64,000 nucleotides of DNA from contig CM040100.1 of NCBI GenBank assembly GCA_022496805.1, positions 14,537,009 to 14,601,008 of the forward strand, written 5' to 3'. The stretch is from Pohlia nutans. Its lineage: Eukaryota; Streptophyta; Bryopsida; Bryales; Mniaceae. Made by a program: the position numbers and the translations under genes. Shown in pieces: positions 45,901-58,111 of the stretch (the stretch's first letter is position 1; each line of letters begins with the position of its first letter). The notes below the pieces were generated by a model. It did not search any database. It was not told where the DNA came from and saw only the letters and a program-made list of their open reading frames with translations.

Positions 45901-48900
45901 CGTGATACTCAGCAAAAATGAAAACCATTTCCTTGAAATTGAATTAAGAAGGCCTAAATATTGACCAATGACATAAATAAAGAGTACCCTGCCAAAAAGG
46001 GAGAGATACCTGCTCCAAACCCCCACGAGATGTGACTTCCACATAAAGAAGATGTAGATCAAGGTCATTCCCTCCCAACTTTGGAATTCTGCACAAACAG
46101 TATTCAGTAAGTAATACGTAAAATTTTAAATATGCGAAATAAAGATGAGACGGACTGTGAACAGTGCTTGACCAAGCAAATGTCGGCTACATGACATACC
46201 CAGCAATGCTTTCCTCAAAGGTCTTCACCTCAGCAGCCCTTTCCCTCCCTCCTCTACCCTTCTTCCTGCACGCAAAATGTAGAAAATCCGTGTATGTGAG
46301 CTCTTGAATATTGCAACTCGAGACCACAAGCTGATGGATGTCTAGAGACTAATGGTTTTTAAGTAAAATCACATCACTTAAAAGCCCAAGATTGGCAGCT
46401 ATTAAATTGAATTCTAAAGCGGGAACTCTGATCACAGCTAGTATAACTGAACGGCATCATATGTACACTACATAAGTTTAAAGTTGACTTTCCATTGAAC
46501 GAAGACTCTGGTGATAGTAGCTCCTAAGCCCCTTGCCCAATCCCGTAATCTAACAACCTCACAATGCTTGCATGAAAAAAGACCGGCAATCGGTTCAACC
46601 CTCACACAATGTCAATGCACTGTATCCCCTGAACTTCCCTACAACCATTCGGATAACCTTAGACATTAACCCCTAAAGGACCAAGAAATCATGGTTTTAA
46701 AGTGACAAATGCAAACGATCATATTGTGAAAAATACAATTCCGATGGGACAAAATTTTGTATCACCAGAATCAGTGAAGAACATTGCACGTGCTGATCAA
46801 AAACAAATAAATTTGAACAAAATAAAGTCTACATCAGAGCTACTCAAAACTGCTAAAAAACACAAGGCCCAATTTGGTTAATCTTACGTTAGGCGCGTTC
46901 CAAGCACTGTGTGAAACTTGTTGAGAGCATCGGCGAAGACTTGCTTACTGGCCACCACTTCCTCGTGCTTAAACACGGCGGGAGGAATCGACTGGTTGGC
47001 CAACATAGAGATGCCGGGAATGCTACTAGTGTCCCTGGCCACTGCCATAGAGTTGTCACTGGTAAACGCTGGCAATGTCAATGAAGGTTGAGTGGTTGTT
47101 GGAGTGCCATTCTGCTCTGCCTTCACAACCTGCCCCTGCAATGGTGCATTCTGATTCTCAACATTCACCAGATGCTGCTGTTCAACACCAGCTCTAGTTA
47201 CATTGAATTCCTTTGGCACGTCTGAGTTTGCGTTTTTTCCTTCCAACTCAGACACAACTCCTTTGGTTTGTGTCATCAAACCTGGTGAATCACAATACCA
47301 CAAAAAAAGACTTGAAACAGAGCAGCACCGGGTTGTATCAATAAGTAGAGCTAATACAAACATACATTCTCATGCCTACACAAGCACCAGAACTGGCAGA
47401 AAATTTCAACAGAGGAAAAATATACAACGAGAACACCAGTAAAAATTTACACATTCCAAAAGGCTGATGAGAAATTCAGTGTATTTATAAAAACCCAAAG
47501 GCCAATGCGATCGACCACTGACCTCTTTAATAGTCCCAAAAAACTATGCCCTACATTTTGAACAATAAGAACATGTTGTAGAAGTTATTATAATTGGCTA
47601 TGAGCTTCCAAACTAGACTTTCCTTTTTAAATTCAGACACTAAGTACCCAAATGGCCAAAGGTAAAAAATAGGAGTTGAAATGAATCATTGAGGAAGCTT
47701 CAAGTAACAAAGTAAGGTAACAAAATTTACCAATAGAAAGAATAAGTCATACACTATAAATTTGATTGATAGAGATAGGTTTTGCAAGTTACTATAATCG
47801 GTTGTTTAGATTCCAAAGTGAATTTTCCATTTTTAGCTTCTACACTTAAGGATAGCTAAGTGCCTGAACTAAAAATAAATAAAGTGCACTTGTAAGCTAA
47901 TAGTCGAGTATACCTTTAAAAAGCCCAACTTTGGCCTCATGCCTTTTAAATAACAGTTTTCAGGAGTCGATATGAAGATTTTTATTTGTTGAATTTTTAA
48001 TTTTTTTTACCAATAGATGCAATGTTGTTGACTGAATCTAGCAATATAAAGTTTTGTCCTTATTGAGATTGAGCTTTCCAGAGTATGATAAATCAAAATG
48101 GTCATTTTAAATCCATGAATCATTGGTCTTTAAATTATGATAATAACTTCCAAAACATATTTCTAGCATTCTATAATTTAAATAATGATTTCTTCTTTCT
48201 ATTAATAACTACATTTTGTTGCCTTCTTTGAAACTTCCTAAGCAATTTATTGACTCTGTGCCAGGGAAAGAGACTACCCAACGATTTCCAGTCCACTTCC
48301 TATTGAACACCCTTTTCACACTGCCAACTTAAAAATGATTCAAAATATATCTTTACACACAACACTAAGTTAAGAAAAATTGAATTTTGCAAGCAAGGTA
48401 GAATTCTAACAGAACATATACTATTTCATACTCCTAGTACCGGTAGTTTACATTAACTACACATTTAGATTACTCCAACAATAAAAAATTAATTTTAAAC
48501 TTAAAATTATTCACTTCAAATATAAAGAAGATTGGGAAGGTTAAACTATCCTTGTTTCAACTCCTATATATACGAAACCGACCATTTGGGCATTCAAGGG
48601 TTAAACGTAACATTCTTACCCTAGTGTGAGAATCATTCCTCTAGGGGCTATGTATTACCTCGTAGTTCTAATCTAATAGGGTTATTTCACTAAGTAGAAA
48701 TGTGGAAGTTTAAAAGCAAAGAAGATTCAAAGAAGTTGATTCAGAGGCACAAGAGACAAAGAAGGTGGACTACAATTCCTTGTTTGTCTCCTCCACAAAG
48801 ATTTCTTTCACATTTCTCTCTAATACAATTACCACTTGAGATAAAATTGTACAAGATGAGATAAAATTTGGAATCAAGTCACACCGAAAAGTACCTTTAT

Positions 48901-50363
48901 GCCGCATTGAATAATTTTCTACAAGGATGGGATTCTGTAGGATCAAGAATATTACGAATGATATGAATAATAAAAAGAAGAGAGCCATTTGCTATGCAGA
49001 ATCAGCACGAAAGTGAAGAATGAAGACCTAGAAGAAGCTCATATTCTCATACCTGATTCATCTTTCTCACCATCGACGCCGCTGCACCTCACCAAAGGCA
49101 AATCTCTATGCATAGCGACCTGTGCACTGGCAGGCTCCTGTAGTACCCTCGATTCCATTGCAGAAGTAGTCGTAGTAGTAACCTTATTCACATTCTGTTC
49201 ACTAGTTTCCACATCCAAAGACTTGGTTACATTCACGCCCTCGGCCACAGCATTCTGCATTCAAGCATACGGCAAAGAATATCAAAAAAAATATACACGA
49301 CAGGAACATCACATAAAACCCTCAAATATCAGGTAGAATGCTGCTCAGGAGACACCCAGTGCATGTTCTATGAAGAAAAAATGTACCGGAGGTGTGCGTT
49401 CTGAATTCAAGCACCTATTCAAGAATAGCAAAAACGATAGGAAATCAAAGAATCGAAAAATATTCACGACAGGAACATCAAATAAAACCTCAAATGTCAG
49501 TTAGAGTGCTGCTCAGGAGACCCAGTGTATGTTCTATGAATAAAGAATGTAAATTTCAGGGGGTGGTGTGCCGATCTAGAGGCCACAACTGCGAAGCATC
49601 GTTGTAGGCTGCTGGTCACACTAACAACTATTTACACCTTGAAGATTCGACAAAAGAATTGAAGCGAAAGAAGAACATAACATCTGCCTTTGCAAAGAAG
49701 AATCTAGATTGTTCTTTTTCAACAGAATCAACAAAGAAACACCCTTGGAGAAGGAAGATAGAAAGACAGACAGACCGATCACTACGCAAGCACCATGCAT
49801 GTTCGCTCTCTACAAGTGAATGTCTCTACTTTTGAGTTTTGGTTTGTGCGTGCTCAAGAATGTTATGAAAGATCGGCACTGCGACTCTTAAATTTTCGTG
49901 ACAGATTCTTGATCTAGCAATGCCGAAGCCTTGTGCTCTCATAGTCAACATGCGAGATAAACCCTAAACTTGTCAATCGTCGCTGGAATATGATTCCAAT
50001 CCTCTTCTTGTAAAGAAAAAAAAGGTTTCTACTGCCATGGTGACGATCGAAAACACGCAAACAAGCTCCCACAATATTATTTCTTCGGGACTCAGTTCTT
50101 GCACAGTGCTTACATTCTCGCATGCTCGTTCAAGACGTAGAATGTGAAGTTGGAGGAGAACCAAACGCAACCTTTCTACACGACCAAAGCTCGGCAACCG
50201 ACTTGCCCTAAAAATTCACGCGAAACCAGCAAAACCTTCACCGACCAAAACCCCAAACGTGAATGTTCCGAAACCGGTTCGCATTCCCAAAGGAGAAAAA
50301 GACAAGAAGAAATCCTCTGACCTGAGGCTGCACCGAATGCTCCATAGCTGATGAGGGATTCAT
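42974..50363 (-). CDS. ARID plus HMG-box DNA-binding protein
   Basis: Nine exons (50363-50322, 49254-49053, 47281-46888, 46265-46200, 46088-46010, 45795-45633, 45469-45332, 44572-44151, 43546-42974) join in phase to 692 residues. The ARID domain runs from FADALNKFHTVLGT (about 199) over IPKLGGNDLDLHLLYVEV and VIKDRKWKEVTNCF to LRKYYVGLLYYFEQAYL. A basic stretch (KRKRRR, about 440) follows, then an HMG box from KKDPNAPRPNRTGYNFFF to DKERYKIEI (about 451-520). The tail is rich in Val, Asp and Ala. Plants have this domain pair in the HMGB9/10/11/15 group, nuclear proteins that bind AT-rich DNA. The 66-nt exon adds 22 residues inside the ARID. Four copies of one MITE sit in the introns. The start at 50363 is the first Met of an exon that splices in frame; a Met seven codons on is an alternative. 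Confidence 0.93.
43621..43855 (+). mobile_element. Family C TTAA-type MITE (C1), last intron of the ARID-HMG gene
   Basis: It begins CCCCTAAAGGACCAAGAATT after TTAA (43617-43620) and ends CTTGGTTCTTGG before TTAA (43856-43859). Diagnostic middle words are TATTGTGAAGAATATAAT, TTTTATATCACCAGAATC and GAAGAACATTGCAT. The right end has lost the TTTAGGGG terminus and shows a repeated CTTGGTT. Confidence 0.7.
44659..44850 (+). mobile_element. Family C MITE (C2), rearranged right end
   Basis: It begins CCCCTAAAGGACCAAGGATT and carries the family C middle. After an A run, a second CCCCTAAAGGACCAAGAAGC lies in the same orientation, followed by GCCTCATG, so the right end is inverted relative to C1. Confidence 0.65.
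45000..45240. repeat. Degenerate GTTAATGTTAA repeats in an ARID-HMG intron
   Basis: Many direct and inverted copies of TTAATGTT and AACATTAA make this intron stretch self-complementary. Confidence 0.5.
46670..46877 (+). mobile_element. Family C TTAA-type MITE (C3) next to a splice donor
   Basis: It begins CCCCTAAAGGACCAAGAAAT after TTAA (46666-46669) and ends CCCAATTTGG before TTAA (46878-46881). The last about 20 bp of the family consensus are missing. The insert ends only about 10 bp from the 46888 exon boundary, inside the intron. Confidence 0.7.
47912..48136 (-). mobile_element. Family C MITE, inverted copy (C5)
   Basis: In reverse it carries CATGGATTTAAAATGACCAT-like, AATATAAAGTTTTGTCCT-like and, at the left, AAGCCCAACTTTGGCCTCATG-type sequence. 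Both ends have drifted. Confidence 0.55.
49250..49570. repeat. Tandem duplication covering an ARID-HMG splice acceptor
   Basis: Two units of about 150-170 bp share GACAGGAACATCA, AGTGCTGCTCAGGAGAC-like and ATGTTCTATGAA. The first unit includes the acceptor of the second exon (CTTGAATGCAG); the second has CTTGAATTCAG at the same place. Confidence 0.6.
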
Positions 50364-51318
50364 TTGCGATCGAGGGTTTGCAAACTTTGGCGCCACCACC
50401 AGTTTGAAGGAAAGTCACCCCGCCCCCTGGCACCTCGCGCGCGCGAAAGCGGGGGGAATGAAGAAGCCACCTCAACTGCGGAGTTGGCAGCTGACGCAGC
50501 GAGTTCGGAGTGGCCAGACCGGTGCAAATCCGAGGTGGACGAGCGGACGTGGCGATTTCATAGTGGCCCCACTAGCTTTATCCATAGCCTGGGCCACTGA
50601 TGATTCCCACTTGTCCCAAACGAAATGAAATCCAGAGGTAAAAGCTGCCATTGCCTGCAGTGGACGAGCTTCCCGGCGGCGTTGGCCCCCAGTTGCAACA
50701 AAAATCGGATTCTTACCTCCCCAAAATCATAGCAAGCTCCACTACAAATTCACTCTCGCAACGCGCGTCTTCGCCTTTAGTTTCATCCGCGTTCAGTTCG
50801 GCTGATTGATTCTGTTCGATTCCATTTGATTGCGGCGATGGAACAAGGAGAAAGGACGTCAGAGTAGGAAACGTAGCAATCAGGCAAGTAGATATCAATC
50901 GGTGGTGCCATTTGTAATTGCAAGCACGGCTAATTTCCGAGGTTTAAGAAGATTGTGATGCCGTTCTACTTGCTACCGATCTTTTGAGGACCTGTGGCTT
51001 CTCTTTTACTTGCGGCCCCTTTCCGTTCTTTGTACCTCCCCATGCCGTACTCTCCGTTGTTCCCGAGGTGGTAGAGTTTTAGGAAATGCACATGGAACAT
51101 GAAAACAGGACTCGCAATAACAACATTAACAACAACAATATTAACAACAACAACAACAACAACAACACAGGGAGCAGCAGCACCTTCAGCTTTGGGCTTT
51201 CCTGGTACTTCACCCTCTTCTTTCCTTAACCCTACCATTGTTTCACGATCACCAAGGGTTAGGCTGGAGCCCCTTTACATACAGTTCCGCACTCATTCCT
51301 GGTTTCTTCGTTTGCAGG
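50364..51318. promoter_or_regulatory. Divergent promoter region, ARID-HMG and bZIP genes
   Basis: 955 bp separate the two ATGs, which point away from each other. GC content is higher near the ARID-HMG start (CACCTCGCGCGCGCGAAAGC near 50430). The bZIP gene appears to have an intron in its 5' leader ending in TTCGTTTGCAG just before its ATG. No TATA box was assigned with confidence. Confidence 0.5.
51118..51172. repeat. (AAC)n run in the bZIP leader region
   Basis: ACAACATTAACAACAACA followed by seven or more AAC units, probably in the 5' leader or its intron. Confidence 0.7.
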
Positions 51319-53964
51319 ATGGACATACCGCAGCAATCACGAATGCAGGAGGGTGGTGGCAACCCGCTGGACTTAACCTCCGCAATAGAGCGCGAGATGC
51401 AACGCTCCAGCACTCCGGCGGGGTGGCAGTATGCGTGGGGGAGCCATCCGCATCAGTCCCCGTTACAGGAGCCTTTTGGAGCCTTCCTCTCTCACCCTGG
51501 CAACAACAATAGCCTGTCGTTGCCGCAGTATTACAGTATTCCCCGTTTTGAGGAAGCACCAGGTTCGAATTCAGGGTTGCCGCAGGACTATCATGAGATG
51601 AGTGCAATCTATTCCAGGTCGACGACGAGTGGGTTTCCTTCTTCTTCGTCTTCTGTACTACAGCTGCAGCATGAACGGGTGGTGGATTCCGCCGCGCGAG
51701 GTGCTGCAGTTTGCTCGCCGTGGATCGAGCGCATGATGCAGGCGGAGGTCGCGCCCACGCCGTGCCCCAGCCTCGGAATCTCCACCAGCTTGAGCCTGCA
51801 GTCCGCGCAGCAGCGCAAGAATGTGAGCTGTTTGGCCAGTGATTTGCACGAGTGGAGTGAGAACAATCGTGATCAGTTGCAGCCGCGTGAATCCATCTCC
51901 GCGGACTTGTGTACCGATGACGAAGATCTCGAGACTCGGCCCATCGATGAGAAGCGGAAGAAGAGGTAAGCAAGCAACCGGATAAAAATTATGAAAACCC
52001 GGAGACATGAAAAGGAACACTAACTCCTTAGTCGTTTTGCAACGTTGAGCTCGATTTGAACAAGTGAGCTCCGCAAGCCAACGACCAAAGTAGAACTTTC
52101 TAGACCACAAAAACATTGATGATCGCTACTGTAGAGGAAAATATAAAAGAATCCCTGATACCTTATTTTGCAAAGGACATGGCTGTCCTGATTCCTACAC
52201 CCAAAATCTCTTTTAAACTCCATTTTAAGCATGATTCTCTTTTTGATTTATTTTGGTTCTATTCTAAAGAAGTATAGATGCCTTAAATATGTTGTTTTGG
52301 CATTTTGAGAACCCCATTTGGTTCAATGGAGTAGAAGTTATGAGCAAGATTCTCCCAAAAAAAAAAGTAAAAAAAAGTATGTCCTTGTGAGCTCAATTTG
52401 AACGAAGAGGTAAGCAAGTTGGGCTGGTTCGTAAGTTGATACCAAAGTAGAGCTTTACAAACTACAAAAGAATTTCTTAAGTACAAGATTAAGCTACTGT
52501 AGAGGGAAAAAGAAAAGAATCCTTGCCACATGAAAAGGATCCTTGTTTTGCCAATTTGAACTTGTGAGAGGTTCTCAAACCAAATGAGAGTATGTCAGAG
52601 CTTTCGTTTTGCTTGACTTTGCTCTAAAGAGCTCTTAGTTGGTACTGTTCTCAGATGATACTATGTTAAAAAAATTGTCGATATTTGGAATGCAATCAAA
52701 ATGGAACTTGAGATTTGCATTTGGAATGGCAAACAGAATGCTATCGAATAGGGCGTCGGCGCAACGGTCTCGGCAACGACGGCAAGAGCGCCTCGACCAG
52801 TTGGAAGTTCTGGTAAGCTCTTCTATATTAAATTGGCCCCCTGTTTGACCTTTCTCAACATCCATGTGAGAGTGCATTATTTGAAATATGTGACCAATTT
52901 TCCATGTCAAGCGTTTGATTGAATTTCTTGCAACTGTGACTTAAGTTGATCCTCTGTAGTGGCTTTTTAGTTCACCATTAACAGCCATTGTGTTTGGTGG
53001 TCAGACAGCACAACTACGGGTAGAAAACTCGACGTTGCAGAAGAAGCTGAGCGCTGCCATTCAAGTAGCTAAGAAACACGAGGAGCAGAACACGAATTTG
53101 CTCAAGAAAGTAGAAAAATTAAGCAAAGAATTAGACATTGGAAAGCCGAAGCAAGTGATGGCCGCTGCTGCTGCTGCTACTGCTGCTTTCGATGAATGTG
53201 CTTGTAGCCAGCAAACAACCTGTGCAAGCTCGTGCGAAATGGTACGAACAAATCTTTTACTTTTTTCAATTCACAATTAGCGAAGCCTTTTAAAAAATAT
53301 GTAGGAGTGTGCTTTCATTGGAAGATCACTCAATCGAGTGAGCCAAACTCTCATTGATTTATCACTATTTATGATGATTTCTTATGCACTCATCCTGACA
53401 GTAGACAACCCCATTTCCATTCAAAGATGAGTGGCTGTAGGCATTATTAGCCAAGTCATGCTTACACTCAGCTTACTAATTGAAGTCCTAACAGTTTGAG
53501 TGTTCTCTACCTTATCATAGATTGGTGGCCGGACATCTGTGGATCCATCTTTGCTGCGTGATGGCAATGCGAATGATGGGGCTTCTACACCGTCCGGTAG
53601 TCCCAGTTGGCCTTCACAATCCTGTCCCAATGAGAACGATATGGACATTGCAACCAGCAATGGCAACAACAACAACAAAGCAGAGTTGAGTCCTTTACGC
53701 AGATTTTTTTCAGCCTGCCGAGTGGGGAAGAAACGGTCCTTCGGCGAGTCTGAAATTGCTGGAGGTTCCGAGAGCACATCAATTGGGAACCAGATGGGCT
53801 CTGGTGGATACTTGGCATCTTCCCAGCCCAGTAGAGCACGGCTATCACGCACTGGAGGTGAAACAAATGGTTTTTCTGAGCCCAGTGCCTTTGCTAATTC
53901 CTTTGGATTGGATGCCACGTTAGAAGCAGACCGATGGTTTGAGTTTGCCGAGTGTTTCAAGTGA
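51319..53964 (+). CDS. bZIP transcription factor
   Basis: Four exons (51319-51965, 52737-52812, 53005-53241, 53521-53964) join in phase to 467 residues. The N-terminal third is rich in Ser, Gln and Pro. A basic stretch KRKKR precedes the basic region with NRASAQRSRQR, which fits the N-x7-R rule. The zipper then runs LDQLEVL, TAQLRVENSTL, AAIQVAKKHEE and LLKKVEKLSKEL. A run of Ala from a CTG-type repeat and a Ser/Gly-rich tail follow. The ...NRxSAQRSR... core resembles plant group E/I (bZIP34/61 or VIP1-like) factors. It should bind DNA as a dimer in the nucleus. The ATG lies one base after an acceptor-like TTTGCAG, so the 5' leader is likely spliced. It stands head-to-head with the ARID-HMG gene. 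Confidence 0.92.
52030..52545. repeat. Tandem duplication inside bZIP intron 1
   Basis: About 150 bp at 52030-52180 recur at 52385-52545: GAGCTCAATTTGAAC-type, ACCAAAGTAGA(A/G)CTTT, CTACTGTAGAGG, AAGAATCC, CCTTGTTTTGC-like. The second unit includes GAAGAGGTAAGCAAG, identical over 15 bases to the true exon 1 donor. Confidence 0.6.
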
Positions 53965-56489
53965 GCTTATGAGTCTCAAGCTTCAATCTCAACAAGATCC
54001 TGGTTATTAGAATCGTTTCAGTTTGTGAGACTTCACCATTTGTGACTTGCAGATGGATGTACTTTGTATATCATTCTTTGGCACATGAATCAATGATCGG
54101 TGGCGACTTTGTGGAAGTGATCTTGTCAATGTTTTGCCCTTCATGAATTTTATTTTTACATTTAATAGACTAATAATTCCCTGTGGATTCAGAATCTCAG
54201 AGAAGGCGAGTTTGAATGTGGTCTGGAGCTACAGTCATCAATGATTCAATGATGAAAGAAATCTCACTACTGGTACACAATCCTTACGTTTGATGACAAT
54301 CAAGCAATTAAAGACTTATTCAAACTTCCTCTCATTCACTGTGAATGTAGCCTTTAATGAAGGCAGGACCGCTTTCAGTGCAGAGCCAATAAATTGTGTT
54401 CCCAAAATGATTGAATGGAGCAACTGGCCAACTGAAGTGAATGAAAACAAAAACAAAAATATCTGCTGTGAAAGTATCTCGTAAAGCAGCTTTAGCAGCA
54501 GCATGGGCATATGCACTGCTTTCAAAATACCAGGCTGGCCCAGTCGCCCAAATGTGAATCATTATCAATACAGAAGTCGGTCGTCAGGATCGGCAAAAAA
54601 TAATTATAAAAAAGAGAAGCCCAGATCTCTTTTTGTATGGTGAAAAATGTATGGTGAAAATGAGAATCTTCGAGAATGTTCACATAATCTGACATTTGTT
54701 GAAAAGTAATTTTCCAAAATTAATAATTATATAGCATGACATGCCGACCAGTGTTGAGGATACTTTTTGAGCCAACCAATCAATTTCCTTTATTTTACCA
54801 AACCAACCGGTTTTTTAAGAATACATCACCTACATTTCTTTTATAAATACGAAATATAACTAATTTTTAGTCATTTAGTCCGGTTTTTTGTCTCTATTCT
54901 TGAGATGCAATCAATTATTTTGGAAAATCAACCGGCTCACTTGTAACTAACCGCCGGTTCTTCTTGAACAGTGATGCCGACCCTAACGATCAGATATAGT
55001 ACTGCGTGTTACTCTACTTTTGAAATAAAAAAGTTCTACTCTTTTTTCTCTTGACACTTTTGGGAAAAAAAATCAACTTCTAAAATTTGTGTGTTTAATC
55101 TTTTAGTGCCTAGGTCATTGGAGTGTCCAGAATGCAAATAACAGAAAATCCATGAAGAATTGGATTTTGAATTGTGAAGTTCAGAGTTGGAGATTTATAA
55201 TACACATCTTTTAGAAAAAGAAAACTTCAATTTAGAGTTGTGCAACTATCAAAATACCTATGAACAAAACGCAAAATACTGTAAATACTTGAAAATACAG
55301 TGAATACTTACAAATACAACACATGTACTATGCAGTAGTTCTTGGGTTTGGAATTTTGTTATCTTCTTTTATTTTTTTGAATTGTGTTTTCTTGTTCGTG
55401 TTCCATTAGTGGATGTATTCTAATATTGATCAATGTACCAACTCCTTTCATATTTTAATGTATAAATTTTTGTTCTAAACCATATATAGATAAGTCAATC
55501 TCACTTATAAAATTCACAGTAATTATGTGTGTGTCCATTCTTGATATGAAAGATTGCAACATAGAAGGGTTGATATTGGTCATTGATGAACCTCTTTACT
55601 TTCGTTTTTGAAAATTTAACCCAAATTCTATTTAACTTTGAAGTCACACACCCTCCAAAATCTCATTTTAGAGTGTGCATTATACAATTCAAAGACATAC
55701 TATAACCTTGCAACTCCACCATTGGATGATTCTCTAATTTTGGCAAAATGTCTTCACTATAGTTGAAAATACAATTGTATGGTTACTTTCCAATTTAATC
55801 CATTCTATTTGTGATAGTATCAATTATAGTGAAAAACCACTGAAATCCAGTGCACCTAGCTATAGTACCATGTGCAATAAATTCATCCAAACATGTTAAG
55901 AAAGCAATTTTTGTTTACACTTTTTTTTTAGCAATTGCTATAGGCCAAGGAATTTTTTATCCTTTGATGAAATAAGAGTATAATATTTACTTATTGAAAA
56001 CAAAATGGGTTAGTATAAAATCATGTGTGATTTAGTCATTGATACATCAAAAAATCGTTAGAAGTAAAAGATTACATCAAAATCTAAAATATGATGTAAA
56101 TTTAAGTGTAGCTTACAATAATTGCACTAAAACTTGTATTCTTCAATGTGTGATTAGGTTAAAATTTATTTGATGTTTCATATTTTTTTAACCAAGACTC
56201 TAACACAACATTCTACAACGGTAGGGTTTTGCAATCCCTACAAACTGCTTTGTTTGATTTTTACTGGTACACTAACATTCCTTGGAATTGGAGTAAAAGA
56301 TGACACTGGCCATTATATGAGGAAATTTAATAGGAGTCAAGAAAATAAGACAAACTTAAGATGTGAAAACAAAAAGCATTCAACAACATCGGAGAGAATC
56401 TTGGAAACTTTAGTAGGAGTACAAAGACTAGGGCTTAACAATATTATAAAATCAAGTTTGTGTCAAAATGGGAAGAAAATCATGTGAAA
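53965..56489. other. Gene-free AT-rich region after the bZIP gene
   Basis: The first few hundred bases are likely bZIP 3' UTR. Beyond that no exon, RNA gene or clear repeat end is supported. Confidence 0.35.
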
Positions 56490-56992
56490 CTAAGAGGGAT
56501 ATTTTGAACTTTATGTATAAACAAAGGTTGTACATTATGAATTTTGGATTCTATCCATACAGTTAGATCTATGATTGCTATCACCAATATTTTTGTACAA
56601 AATTTGAAACTCAAAATTCATTTTTTTTTGTAATTTGATTACGAATAAGATATTGAAAATTTGTGGATGAAATTTGTTGTGATTGGTTGAAATGTAATAC
56701 TCTAAGTTTAGTGATTTTTGGAGATTTTTTGGTTGCTTAATTTTATGAGTTGACTTTTTCAAGAGCACTTTTACACTGAAATCTTCAAAATTTTGGGTGA
56801 ATCACTACAACATGAAATGAAGCATAAAATATTCACAAATCATCCCCTTCCTAATCGATCACACATGCATGAAGCTAAGTTCCCATAAAATCTATAGTAA
56901 AAAATCCACACTACAAAAAGTGCATGACGGATGAGAAAACATGGATGAAATTTGTACATCGTCCAAAAAACGGATGCCCATGCTATTAAGGG
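56490..56992 (+). mobile_element. Family B TTAA-type repeat (B3)
   Basis: It matches B1 from AGAGGGATATTTTG through GATTTTTGGAGATTTTTTGG and CACTTTTACACTGAAATC to GACGGATGAGAAAAC, and ends GCTATTAAGGG before TTAA (56993-56996). The left end was not fixed and may lie further upstream. Confidence 0.55.
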
Positions 56993-57129
56993 TTAAAAAA
57001 AAAAGTTTTACAGGTGCACACTGTAACTACCAAAAACTTACTTGACGATCGCAAATTCTCTGCTGCAATCACGTTGGGTGACTGGTGTGAATGGACCATG
57101 AGCTACTATTTCCTGTGAATTGGCTTTGG

Positions 57130-57157
57130 TCTTGGCCCGTCATGTAAAGCGGCCCTA
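57130..57157. mobile_element. Solo end of the Tourist-like MITE family
   Basis: CATGTAAAGCGGCCCTAAG resembles the right end of the element at 857-1219 (GTGTGAAGCGGCCCTAAG), including the TAA flank. No left end was found. Confidence 0.45.
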
Positions 57158-57270
57158 AGTTATCTGAACTTCAGTTGGCACTGACTGCTCTCAGCAGGAG
57201 TTGGGCTGGTGGGCTGGGTGGGCCACAGGGCCCACTTGGTCACTAGTAAGTTATGCCACTTTCTTTTTAA

Positions 57271-57826
57271 CCCTTAAACGTACCACTCCTTTGTAGGAAA
57301 GTCAAACTACACAATTTACTGAATTTTTGCCTTCAAGATTTATCAAAATATATTTTGTAATATTTTTCATGCATGGAATTGAATGTTTCCTATCAGTCTT
57401 GAAATTTTCAGATTTTTTTTATTTATACGTCATTTTTAACAAATTTTTAAGTCAAATACTTCAAAAAATAAATTTTATTACAAAAAAGCTATAAAAAATT
57501 AATATTTTTTGGGAGCATGTACAAATTACAATGGAGAATCACATGATATGTTTTCCATAGAAACTTTTTATTTCAATTTTGAAATTCGAAAGTTGAAAAT
57601 CCCATCATTCCTATGTAGTGTAATTCAAACCTTGACCTACAAAGCTTGCACAAGCAATAAAATACTCAATAATTGGAATTTTTAAGATTTGAAAAGTGGA
57701 GTACAAACTAGACTTAATAAACTTCATTTTCTTAGTTGGGTGTATTAGCAACAAAAGTCATCTTCAAGATCAAAATTGGGTTTGACCAACAAATGTCCAA
57801 AAACTGGACGCTGGGACGTTTAGGGG
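57271..57826 (+). mobile_element. Family F TTAA-type MITE, complete
   Basis: A 556-bp element starts CCCTTAAACGT and ends ACGTTTAGGGG, with TTAA on both sides (57267-57270 and 57827-57830). Its body is AT-rich, has no coding capacity and is not similar to families A-C, although the ends share the same CCC-TAA / TTAGGG style. Confidence 0.78.
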
Positions 57827-58111
57827 TTAACTACATACACTACATACACTAATGGAACATGAACGTGAGAACACAATCCAAAAAAAAGAATACAAGATAA
57901 CAAACTTCCAAACACAAAAATATCACATAGTACATGTGTTGTATTTGTAAGTATTTGCTATCTTTTGAGGTATTTGCAATATTTTGATGTTTTGTACATA
58001 GGTATTTGGATAGCTAAGAAAGTCAGATTCCAAAGTTTCTTTTTGCATCATCTGCAGAATCAAAAGTTACACTTCTTAACTTCAGACTGAGATGGTTCAC
58101 GGATTTTACAG

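Noticed and set aside
51293..51973. 226-residue minus-strand frame over bZIP exon 1
   Set aside because: Shadow of the bZIP exon, which has matching splice phases and a recognisable domain.
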